Assembly: GCA_017411885.1 (NCBI GenBank) | Contig: JAFQPF010000125.1 | Coordinates: forward strand, 1 to 9,937 | Direction of reading: 5' to 3' | From: Clostridia bacterium | GTDB taxonomy: Bacteria; Bacillota_A; Clostridia; Oscillospirales; CAG-272 | DNA length: 9,937 bases | Part shown: positions 1-6,381 of the stretch, in pieces | Position numbering within the stretch: the stretch's first letter is position 1 | Layout of the letters: the number at the start of each line of letters is the position of its first letter | Position numbers and translations under genes: made by a program | The notes under the pieces: model-generated | Database searches by the model: none | What the model was told of the DNA's origin: nothing | The model's input: only the letters and a program-made list of their open reading frames with translations

Positions 1-17
1 GGAAAGGGATATCCAAG

Positions 18-111
18 GGGAAACCGCATAAGGTTTTCCACAGAACCGCAGGTTCTGTTAGCGTCATTTGGTTACTTTCATCGCGTGATGAAAGTAACTC
101 CCCCGGAAGGG
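18..111. repeat. Cluster of three consecutive hairpins, probable dispersed intergenic repeat
   Basis: Three stem-loops follow one another with little space between. The first pairs 18-25 with 32-39 (GGGAAACC with GGTTTTCC, one G-T pair, six-base loop). The second pairs 40-47 with 51-58 (ACAGAACC, loop GCA, GGTTCTGT). The third pairs 71-82 with 87-98, a perfect 12-bp stem (GTTACTTTCATC) closed by GCGT. A short CCC/GGG pairing lies at 100-111, and a small palindrome GGATATCC sits at 7-14. The pairings are read directly from the sequence. That this is a multicopy element is inference, from the dense palindromes and from similar GTTACTTT-stem hairpins I recall between genes in gut Clostridia. The element may begin before the window. 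No encoded protein is convincing here. Confidence 0.5.
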
Positions 112-160
112 CAACAAACAATTTACACTAACAAAATCAGTCCACTCCCCCACATTTCAA

Positions 161-189
161 ACATAGTTTCCCGCCTTTCCCCATATATT
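161..189 (+). promoter_or_regulatory. Candidate sigma-E type promoter of spoIIID
   Basis: A -10-like box CATATATT (182-189) differs from the sporulation sigma-E consensus CATACAnT at one defined position. Fourteen bases upstream, ACATAGT (161-167) matches 5 of 7 positions of the -35 consensus KMATATT. In Bacillus subtilis spoIIID is transcribed by mother-cell sigma-E, so a promoter of this kind is expected here. Transcription would start near 196, giving a leader of about 35 nt. The -10 box lies inside the left arm of the palindrome at 179-221, so the match could be partly fortuitous. Confidence 0.35.
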
Positions 190-221
190 GTAAGACGGAT
201 TACCGCTTAAAATATATGGGG
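179..221. promoter_or_regulatory. Long interrupted palindrome overlapping the spoIIID ribosome binding site
   Basis: CCCCATATATT (179-189) and AATATATGGGG (211-221) form a perfect 11-bp inverted repeat. The sequence between them pairs further: TAAG (191-194) with CTTA (206-209), and CGG (196-198) with CCG (203-205), leaving an ATTA loop. That makes about 18 pairs with one mismatch and one bulge. The right arm contains the G-run of the GGGGGTGA ribosome binding site. In a transcript that starts upstream of 179 this hairpin would mask that site; in one that starts near 196 it could not form. It might instead be a protein-binding operator. The structure is seen; its role is inferred. Confidence 0.55.
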
Positions 222-225
222 GTGA
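218..225 (+). promoter_or_regulatory. Ribosome binding site deciding the spoIIID start
   Basis: GGGGGTGA is one base from the ideal GGAGGTGA. It abuts the ATG at 226 with no spacer but stands 6 nt from the in-frame TTG at 232, a normal distance. This favours TTG as the start codon. Confidence 0.6.
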
Positions 226-231
226 ATGCTT

Positions 232-492
232 TTGAAGGAGCATATATCAAGCCGCGTGCTGACACTTGCACGCTATATTGTCGAAAATGAATCTACCGTA
301 AGACAGGCGGCAAGCATCTTCGGCATATCAAAATCCACGGTACATAAGGACGTTACCGAAAGACTTTTGCATATAGACGCACCGCTTTTTTTATCGGTCA
401 AAAAAACTCTTGAACAAAACAAATCCGAGCGCCATATCAGAGGCGGCGAGGCAACGCGGCTCAAATATGCCCTGTTGCACAAAAACGCTTAG
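232..492 (+). CDS. spoIIID: Sporulation transcriptional regulator SpoIIID
   Basis: Small DNA-binding protein that acts in the mother cell during sporulation, switching genes of the sigma-E regulon on or off. From the TTG start it is 86 residues (88 from the ATG at 226), close to the usual 80-95. The N-terminal half holds a helix-turn-helix whose second part reads FGISKSTVHKDVTERL, an almost invariant SpoIIID signature. The basic C-terminal part carries RHIRGGEATRLKY, matching the conserved RHLRGGEATKLKY that gives extra DNA contacts. TTG is preferred because the ribosome binding site is correctly spaced for it and because the protein then begins MKEHISSRV, like clostridial homologues. The gene appears to be a single unit with a hairpin after it. 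In many Clostridia spoIIID lies beside mreB; here recQ is next. Family assignment is very secure; the start is less so. Confidence 0.95.
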   Translation: MKEHISSRVLTLARYIVENESTVRQAASIFGISKSTVHKDVTERLLHIDAPLFLSVKKTLEQNKSERHIRGGEATRLKYALLHKNA

Positions 493-513
493 TATTTTTT
501 GTGACAAATGACC

Positions 514-540
514 GTTTTGGGCAGAAAAAACGCCCAAAAT
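514..540 (+). terminator. Weak terminator-like hairpin after spoIIID
   Basis: TTTTGGGC (515-522) pairs with GCCCAAAA (532-539) around a nine-base A-rich loop, with an extra G-T pair at 514/540. It begins 22 bases after the spoIIID stop codon and lies before the recQ promoter, a sensible place to end the transcript. The bases after the stem are not a U-run (CGACTTGTT), so intrinsic termination may be inefficient. Confidence 0.4.
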
Positions 541-574
541 CGACTTGTTAATTATGGTAATTTTTAAATAACCC

Positions 575-603
575 TTTACTTTCGGGATTTAATGTTATAT
601 AAT
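575..603 (+). promoter_or_regulatory. Sigma-A type promoter ahead of recQ
   Basis: A perfect -10 box TATAAT (598-603) lies exactly 17 bases downstream of TTTACT (575-580), which matches TTGACA at 4 of 6 positions. The surroundings are AT-rich. Transcription would start near 610, giving a leader of about 47 nt before the recQ ATG at 657. It may also supply transcripts for the glycogen genes by read-through, since no terminator is visible after recQ. Confidence 0.65.
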
Positions 604-605
604 AT

Positions 606-626
606 AAATTGAAGTAGTATCAATTT
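606..626. promoter_or_regulatory. Inverted repeat at the predicted recQ transcription start
   Basis: AAATTGA (606-612) and TCAATTT (620-626) form a perfect 7-bp inverted repeat around a seven-base spacer. It begins two bases after the -10 box, where a repressor dimer could block transcription. The symmetry is seen; an operator role is only inferred, and a weak leader hairpin is an alternative. Confidence 0.3.
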
Positions 627-646
627 CGGGCTTGCGCAAAAGCCGT

Positions 647-650
647 GGAG
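647..650 (+). promoter_or_regulatory. Ribosome binding site deciding the recQ start
   Basis: GGAG stands 6 nt before the ATG at 657. An in-frame GTG at 645 overlaps it and has no purine-rich site of its own upstream (CGCAAAAGCC), so the ATG is preferred. Confidence 0.55.
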
Positions 651-656
651 AAAAAG

Positions 657-2477
657 ATGTCTGAAGAGTATGAGGTAAAAAAGGATAACGGCACCTTAAA
701 GGCGCTTAAAAGCTTTTTCGGCTACGATAGCTTTCGCCCGGGACAAAGGGAAGTGGTCGAAGCGATCCTTTCTCAAAAAGACGTGCTTGCGGTTATGCCG
801 ACAGGCTCGGGTAAATCGATATGCTATCAGCTTCCGGCACTTATGCTTGGGGGAATCACGATAGTAGTATCTCCTCTTATATCGCTTATGCGCGACCAGG
901 TCGCGTCGCTTTGCGCGTCAGGCGTGCGTGCGGCGTATATAAACAGCACACTGAGTGCCAAGCAATGCTCGCTTGCCATGGCAAACGCTTCAAGAGGGGA
1001 ATACAAGATCATATACGTAGCGCCCGAAAGACTTGAATCGCCGCAGTTTTTAGGCTTTGCGCAAAAGGCGGACATTTCTCTTGTCGCTATTGACGAGGCG
1101 CACTGCGTTTCACAATGGGGGCACGATTTCAGACGGAGCTATCTCGGAATAAAGGATTTTGTTGCATCCCTTAAACGCAGACCTGTAGTCGCGGCGTTCA
1201 CTGCTACCGCGACCGTAAGGGTAAAAGAGGACATACGCGAGCTTCTTGAGCTTCGCGATCCGGCGAGCTTTACTACCGGATACGACAGACCTGAGCTTTA
1301 CTTCGGTATAGACAGCGTGCCCGACAAGGAAGCTTACATAATCGATTTTATAACACGCCGTCCGCATAAAGCAGGTATCGTGTACTGCGCAACGCGCAAA
1401 AACGTCGATCTTCTGTGTGAAAGGCTCGTGTACCACGGTATCAGCGCGGCAAAGTATCACGCAGGGCTATCCGAAGCCGAGCGTAACCGGGCGCAGGACG
1501 ATTTCATTTACGACAGATGCCGTGTTATCGTTGCGACAAACGCCTTCGGTATGGGTATAGACAAATCGAACGTAGCCTTTGTTTTGCACTACAATATGCC
1601 GCTCAGCATAGAGGCATATTACCAGGAGGCAGGCAGAGCCGGACGCGACGGAATGGATGCCGAATGTGTTTTACTTTATTCCTACAGGGACGTAAAGCTT
1701 GGTGAATATCTTATCGACATATCGGGCGAATACAGCGAAGATGACCCGGAGGAAGCCGAAAAGATACGTAAGATCAACAAGGAAAAGCTTGCCCAAATGG
1801 ACAGCCTTTGCAAGGACAAGGGATGTGTGAGGGCAAATATTCTCGCTTATTTCGGAGAAAAATATAAGGATGACAGATGCGGCAAATGCTCTGCCTGCCT
1901 TAAGCGCAACAGCAAGGTCACGCTTGATTCGATGAAGCTGATAATCGGCGGGCTTGTATATAAGACAGGCGGCAGATACGGCGCGGCCGCGATAGTCGAT
2001 ATCCTCGCAGGAAAGCGTACCGAAAAATTCGCCGCGCGCGGATATGACAGGCTTTTTGAATTCGGAGCTTTCAGACTTCACGACAAGGCTTCCGTCCGGG
2101 CGATGATCGAGGAAATGATAAACGAGGGCTTCCTTGAGCGCACCCGTGGTGAATATCCGCTTATAAAGGTAACCGAGCTATATATGCGCGAAAGCGCAAA
2201 AAAGGCTCCCGAGATCGGCCGCTTCCCCGCACCGAAACCGCTTCGCGCCGACGAAGCGATCGTTGCAGAGATAAGAAGCTGGCGCACCAAGACGGCGTAC
2301 AAGCTCGGCATTCCGCCGTACATCATACTTACCGATCTCACGGTCAATATGCTTGCGATAGACAAGCCGACCGATATGCTTTCGCTTCTCAAGGTAAAGG
2401 GAATTTCGGAAAAGAAGGCGGAAAAGTACGGAAGAGAGATCATAAGCATTATAAAAAAACACAAAAATATGCCGTAA
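657..2477 (+). CDS. recQ: ATP-dependent DNA helicase RecQ
   Basis: Superfamily 2 helicase that unwinds DNA 3' to 5' in recombinational repair and restart of stalled forks, acting in the cytoplasm on the chromosome. From the ATG it has 606 residues, close to E. coli RecQ (609). Visible parts in order: motif 0 GYDSFRPGQ (about 22-30), Walker A MPTGSGKS (47-54), DEAH box followed by the aromatic-rich loop [10 protein letters not shown] (146-159), motif III TATAT (182-186), and motif [12 protein letters not shown] (323-332). The zinc-binding cysteines are C390, C408, C411 and C414, followed by a winged-helix region. A C-terminal HRDC domain spans about 530-602. All three domains and the catalytic motifs are intact. 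A GTG start at 645 would add four residues and is less likely. The gene has its own promoter, and the 40-nt gap to glgC shows no terminator, so read-through into the glycogen genes is plausible. No phage or defence genes lie nearby, so a housekeeping repair role is the simplest reading. Confidence 0.96.
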   Translation: MSEEYEVKKDNGTLKALKSFFGYDSFRPGQREVVEAILSQKDVLAVMPTGSGKSICYQLPALMLGGITIVVSPLISLMRDQVASLCASGVRAAYINSTLSAKQCSLAMANASRGEYKIIYVAPERLESPQFLGFAQKADISLVAIDEAHCVSQWGHDFRRSYLGIKDFVASLKRRPVVAAFTATATVRVKEDIRELLELRDPASFTTGYDRPELYFGIDSVPDKEAYIIDFITRRPHKAGIVYCATRKNVDLLCERLVYHGISAAKYHAGLSEAERNRAQDDFIYDRCRVIVATNAFGMGIDKSNVAFVLHYNMPLSIEAYYQEAGRAGRDGMDAECVLLYSYRDVKLGEYLIDISGEYSEDDPEEAEKIRKINKEKLAQMDSLCKDKGCVRANILAYFGEKYKDDRCGKCSACLKRNSKVTLDSMKLIIGGLVYKTGGRYGAAAIVDILAGKRTEKFAARGYDRLFEFGAFRLHDKASVRAMIEEMINEGFLERTRGEYPLIKVTELYMRESAKKAPEIGRFPAPKPLRADEAIVAEIRSWRTKTAYKLGIPPYIILTDLTVNMLAIDKPTDMLSLLKVKGISEKKAEKYGREIISIIKKHKNMP

Positions 2478-2517
2478 GGCTAAAGATAAAAAACATTTTC
2501 ACGGAGGTATAATCTTA

Positions 2518-3723
2518 ATGTATAAGAAAAAAGAATGCATCGCCATGCTTTTGGCAGGCGGACAGGGTAGCAGACTCTTTACCCTGACAGAAAAGACCGC
2601 AAAGCCCGCTATACCTTTCGGCGGTAAGTACCGCATTATTGACTTTACCCTTTCAAACTGCATCAATTCGGGTATAGACACGGTCGGCGTGCTGACACAG
2701 TATCAGCCACTTGTACTCAACGAGTATATCGGCAACGGTCAGCCGTGGGACCTTGACCGAACCTTCGGCGGAGTTATGGTTCTGCCGCCTTACCAGAAGA
2801 GCAAGTCGGCAGATTGGTATAAGGGTACGGCTAACGCTATATATCAGAACCTAAACTTTATCGAAAGATACGATCCCGATTACGTTATAATCCTGTCCGG
2901 TGACCATATCTATAAGATGGACTACAGCGCAATGCTTGATTATCACAAGGAAAAGGGCGCGGACTGCACGATCGCCGTGCTTGACGTTCCGCTCGATCAG
3001 GCAAGCCGCTTCGGTATAATGAACTGCAATGATAACGGCGAGATCTACGAATTCGAGGAAAAGCCGGAAAACCCCAAGAGCACCAAGGCGTCTATGGGTA
3101 TATATATCTTCAACCGCGAGGTGCTTTCAAAGTATCTTATCAAAGATGAGGCTGATCCCGAATCCTCAAACGACTTCGGAAAGAACATCATTCCCGCTAT
3201 GCTTAACGATGGTCGCACACTTTACGCGTACGAATTTTCGGGCTATTGGAAGGACGTCGGAACGATCCCGAGCCTTTGGGAAGCGCATATGGACCTGCTC
3301 GGCAAGGAGCCGGTGTTCAATCTTTACGACAGCACGCGCAGGATCTTTTCAAGAAGCGAATCACGTCCTCCGCACTATATCGGCAAGGGGGCAACTCTTA
3401 CCAATTCAATGGTAAGCGAGGGCTGTGAGATATACGGCACGGTCATCAATTCGGTACTTTTCGGCGGTGTTTACGTCGCGCCGGGTGCCGTAGTCAAGGA
3501 TTCGGTAATAATGAGCGACACAAGGGTGCTTGAGGGCGCAAGCATCAATTATTCGATAGTTGACAGCAACACGGTTATCAAAGAAAACGTAAGCCTTGGC
3601 GCAAATCAGAAGCCAAGCAAATTCAAAATAACGCTGATAGGCGGAGGCCTTGAGATAAATGCACAGGACAACATCCCGGCAGGCTCAATGGTAAACGAAG
3701 CCTTTCTTGCAAAGCAGAAGTAA
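2518..3723 (+). CDS. glgC: Glucose-1-phosphate adenylyltransferase, catalytic subunit GlgC
   Basis: Makes ADP-glucose and pyrophosphate from ATP and glucose-1-phosphate, the committed step of bacterial glycogen synthesis. It has 401 residues, normal for Firmicute GlgC. The N-terminal nucleotidyltransferase domain shows the loop [12 protein letters not shown] (13-24), then [15 protein letters not shown] (29-43). The metal-binding aspartate is in SGDH (127-130), and the glucose-1-phosphate site shows FEEKP (179-183). The C-terminal part from about residue 285 has the hexapeptide-like pattern of a left-handed beta-helix, the oligomerisation and regulatory domain. All catalytic motifs are present, unlike the next gene. 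The ATG has a strong ribosome binding site GGAGGT at 2503-2508, 9 nt upstream. It is the first gene of the glg cluster and lies 14 nt before glgD, with which it is expected to form a mixed complex. The call is secure. Confidence 0.97.
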   Translation: MYKKKECIAMLLAGGQGSRLFTLTEKTAKPAIPFGGKYRIIDFTLSNCINSGIDTVGVLTQYQPLVLNEYIGNGQPWDLDRTFGGVMVLPPYQKSKSADWYKGTANAIYQNLNFIERYDPDYVIILSGDHIYKMDYSAMLDYHKEKGADCTIAVLDVPLDQASRFGIMNCNDNGEIYEFEEKPENPKSTKASMGIYIFNREVLSKYLIKDEADPESSNDFGKNIIPAMLNDGRTLYAYEFSGYWKDVGTIPSLWEAHMDLLGKEPVFNLYDSTRRIFSRSESRPPHYIGKGATLTNSMVSEGCEIYGTVINSVLFGGVYVAPGAVVKDSVIMSDTRVLEGASINYSIVDSNTVIKENVSLGANQKPSKFKITLIGGGLEINAQDNIPAGSMVNEAFLAKQK

Positions 3724-3737
3724 AGGAGGATATAAAA

Positions 3738-4877
3738 ATGGCAACAGCAAGCGGTATAATTTTTTCAAACATTCACGATAAAAGTATTCCCGAGCTTACG
3801 CGCAAGCGTACTATGGCAAGTATCCCCTTCGGATGCAAGTACAGGCTTATAGATTTTGCCTTATCTAATATGGTAAACTCGGATATAACCAACGTAAGCG
3901 TTATAACCCACTATAATTATCAGTCGCTTATCGACCATATCGGCTCGGGTAAGGACTGGGACCTCGCGCGCCGTTCGGGCGGTATAAAGATACTCACGCC
4001 TTATATCACCTCGTTTGCGAACGTAAGCAACGCGCTTTACAATTCAAGGCTTGAGGCTCTTATGAGCATAAACTATTCTCTTTCGCGCTTTACCTCGGAC
4101 GTTATCGTATTTTCCGACTGCGACGTTATCTGCAACATCGACTTAAACGAGATGATAAACGATCACGTAAAGAACAACGCGGACATTACCTTTGCGGTAA
4201 AGACCGTAGAGCTTACAGAGGCTGAGGCTGAAAAGAACCTTATTATGACCTCGGACGAAACGGGAAGACTCGTTGAGTTTGCGGCTTACCCCAAGAGAGG
4301 CGTGTCCGGCAAAAAGGACATTCACCTTAATATCTTCGTTGCGAACACAAGATATATACAAAACGTCGTAAACGACGCTATCGCGCACGCTCACAAGAGC
4401 TTCAACCACGACGTTATCGCACCTAACCTTAACAAGTGCAATTTCAGGACCTATAAGTACGACGGCTATTTCGGAAGCCTTACCTCGCTTCCCTCGTTCT
4501 TTGCTCACAATATGGAGCTTCTTAACAATCCCGAGATAAGAAATGAACTTTTCGGACACAAGAACCGCCCCGTTTACACCAAGGTCAGAAACTCCGCGCC
4601 CACAAAGTATTCGGAGGGCTGCACAGTAACCAATTCGCTTATCGCGGACGGATGCGTTATCGAGGGCAACGTTGAAAATTCAATTCTTTTCAGAGGCGTT
4701 AAGATAGGAAAGAACACCACCGTCAAGAATTCCATCCTGTTCCAGGATACGGTCACTGGCGAAAACGTATTTCTTAACTGCGTGATCTCGGACAAAAATA
4801 CGGTTATACGCGACGACAGGATCCTGTCGGGACACGAAAGCTTACCCTTCTTTATCGAAAAAGGAAAGATGATCTGA
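3738..4877 (+). CDS. glgD: ADP-glucose pyrophosphorylase regulatory subunit GlgD
   Basis: Paralogue of GlgC that in Firmicutes pairs with it and raises its activity while having little or no activity alone. It has 379 residues and keeps the overall fold: IPFGCKYRLIDFALSN (29-44) matches GlgC 32-47, and a beta-helix-type region follows from about 290. The active site is degenerate. The glycine-rich nucleotide loop of GlgC is replaced by SNIHDKSIPELT (10-21), the SGDH motif region reads SDCD (126-129), and FEEKP reads FAAYP (181-185). These changes separate GlgD from a second GlgC. The ribosome binding site GGAGGA (3725-3730) stands 7 nt before the ATG. Fourteen nucleotides separate it from glgC, which fits coupled production of the two subunits. 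Family assignment is secure; regulatory function is known from the family, not seen here. Confidence 0.95.
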   Translation: MATASGIIFSNIHDKSIPELTRKRTMASIPFGCKYRLIDFALSNMVNSDITNVSVITHYNYQSLIDHIGSGKDWDLARRSGGIKILTPYITSFANVSNALYNSRLEALMSINYSLSRFTSDVIVFSDCDVICNIDLNEMINDHVKNNADITFAVKTVELTEAEAEKNLIMTSDETGRLVEFAAYPKRGVSGKKDIHLNIFVANTRYIQNVVNDAIAHAHKSFNHDVIAPNLNKCNFRTYKYDGYFGSLTSLPSFFAHNMELLNNPEIRNELFGHKNRPVYTKVRNSAPTKYSEGCTVTNSLIADGCVIEGNVENSILFRGVKIGKNTTVKNSILFQDTVTGENVFLNCVISDKNTVIRDDRILSGHESLPFFIEKGKMI

Positions 4878-4902
4878 TAAATCTGCGCGAAAGGACTAAA
4901 AA

Positions 4903-6348
4903 ATGTCAGAAAACAAGATAAACAAAATATTATTCGTAGGAAGCGAAGCGACTCCCTTTGCGGCGACCGGCGGACTCGGTGACGTGCTCGGCTCACTTCC
5001 CGCGGCACTTAAATCGGCACGCGATGATCTCGATATACGCGTGGTAATGCCGATGTATACGAGCATTTCGGAAGCCGAAAGAGCAAATATGAAAAAGGTT
5101 TGCGAATTTACCGTAAACCTTTCCTGGCGTCAGCAGTATTGCGGAGTATGGGAAAGCGTTAAAAACGGCGTCACCTACTACTTTATAGACAACGAATATT
5201 ACTTCAAGCGCTCGTCTATGTACGGAAGCTTTGATGACGGCGAAAGATACGCTTACTTCTGCAAGGCTGTGCTTGAAATGATGCCGCATATAAGCTTTTT
5301 CCCGGACGTTTTGCACGCTCACGATTGGCAAAGCGCGCTTTGCGTGATATATCTCAAGCGCAAGTACCGCTATTTCGAGGAATATTCGAAAATGAAGGCG
5401 GTATACACGATACACAATATCGAATATCAGGGAATATACGGCTTTGAGATACTCTCAGACGTATTCTGCCTTGATTCGTGGGACAGATATATCGTCGAAT
5501 ACGACGGCTGCATCAACCTTACCAAGGGCGCGATAGTTTGCTGTGACAAGCTTACGACGGTAAGCCCGAATTACGCAAACGAGATACAGACCGATTATTA
5601 TTCAAGCGGACTTCACTATATCCTCGCGATGAACCGCGACAAAATTACAGGTATCATAAACGGTATCGATTATGATAACTACAATCCCGAGACCGACCCG
5701 GAATTAAGACGCCACTTCAACGCGGAAAATCAGCTTCAGAAGAGCGTTGACAAAACAGAGCTTCAGAAGCTTTTCGCCCTTCCCGAAAAGAAGGACGTGC
5801 CTGTAGTCGCTATGATATCACGTCTTGCGTCGCACAAGGGCTTTGACCTTGTAAAGCGTATTTTTGAAGAAATGATAACCTCAAAGGAGATGCAGTTCGT
5901 GCTTTTGGGTACGGGCGAAACAGAGCTTGAGGATTATTTCTCATACGTGGCAAACAAATACCCGGACCGCGTTGGCGTAAAGCTTGCGTTCAACAAGACG
6001 CTTGCAAAGCAGATATACGCGGGCGCGGACATATTCCTTATGCCCTCAAAGAGCGAGCCCTGCGGACTTGCGCAGATGATCGCTTCAAGATACGGCACCG
6101 TTCCGGTAGTACGCGAAACCGGCGGACTTTACGATACGATAAAGCCGTATAATCCCACCGATAAGACCGGTAACGGTATTACCTTCAAGACCTACAACGC
6201 GCACGATATGTACGACGCTGTAAGCCGCGCGCTTGAGCTTTATAAAAACAAGCGTCAGTGGAGGAGCCTTCGCACAAACGCGATGACCACCGATTTTTCG
6301 TGGAATTCTTGGGCACTCAAGTACCTTGAAATGTACGATTATCTTTAA
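4903..6348 (+). CDS. glgA: Glycogen synthase GlgA (GT5)
   Basis: Transfers glucose from ADP-glucose to the non-reducing end of alpha-1,4-glucan chains in the cytoplasm. It has 481 residues, typical of bacterial GT5 enzymes (E. coli 477). The N-terminal Rossmann half begins KILFVGSEATPF and contains HAHDW with the catalytic-site histidine H140. The C-terminal half carries SRLASHKGFD with R307 and K312, then the PSKSEPCGLAQ motif with E385, and TGGL (407-410). One oddity: the N-terminal KxGGL signature reads ATGGL (21-25), so the lysine contacting ADP-glucose in E. coli (K15) is alanine here. Everything else looks functional, so this may be a lineage variant. The ribosome binding site AAAGGA (4890-4895) is 7 nt before the ATG. 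The gene sits 25 nt after glgD and 33 nt before glgP, consistent with one operon. Confidence 0.96.
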   Translation: MSENKINKILFVGSEATPFAATGGLGDVLGSLPAALKSARDDLDIRVVMPMYTSISEAERANMKKVCEFTVNLSWRQQYCGVWESVKNGVTYYFIDNEYYFKRSSMYGSFDDGERYAYFCKAVLEMMPHISFFPDVLHAHDWQSALCVIYLKRKYRYFEEYSKMKAVYTIHNIEYQGIYGFEILSDVFCLDSWDRYIVEYDGCINLTKGAIVCCDKLTTVSPNYANEIQTDYYSSGLHYILAMNRDKITGIINGIDYDNYNPETDPELRRHFNAENQLQKSVDKTELQKLFALPEKKDVPVVAMISRLASHKGFDLVKRIFEEMITSKEMQFVLLGTGETELEDYFSYVANKYPDRVGVKLAFNKTLAKQIYAGADIFLMPSKSEPCGLAQMIASRYGTVPVVRETGGLYDTIKPYNPTDKTGNGITFKTYNAHDMYDAVSRALELYKNKRQWRSLRTNAMTTDFSWNSWALKYLEMYDYL

Positions 6349-6381
6349 GCAATATATACTCAAAGGAAAGTTGGAACAAAA

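Noticed and set aside
1..127. Minus-strand open frame of about 42 codons running off the window start
   Set aside because: It lies across the hairpin cluster, has no ribosome binding site I can identify, and its open reading is explained by the palindromes. A gene entering from outside cannot be fully excluded.
550..565. AATTA-TGG-TAATT followed by TTT as a terminator
   Set aside because: The stem is only five A-T pairs and too weak; it lies in generally AT-rich sequence upstream of the recQ promoter.
2353..2380. TTGCGA...TATGCT inside the recQ 3' end as a glgC promoter
   Set aside because: Each box matches only 4 of 6 positions with 16-bp spacing; in coding sequence this is expected by chance.
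1671..2464. Several minus-strand frames opposite recQ
   Set aside because: They overlap the conserved RecQ zinc, winged-helix and HRDC region and show no domain signature.
657..2477. RecQ as part of a defence or mobile system
   Set aside because: The protein has the standard helicase, zinc/winged-helix and HRDC order, and no nuclease, integrase or phage gene is beside it.
2508..2513. TATAAT just ahead of glgC, as a promoter for the glycogen operon
   Set aside because: It overlaps the ribosome binding site and would start transcription at about the ATG itself. No -35-like box lies 17 bases upstream (GATAAA).
3029..3428. Plus-strand frames inside glgC in other phases
   Set aside because: They lie entirely within glgC, are arginine- and serine-rich as out-of-frame reading of this sequence would be, and have no ribosome binding site.
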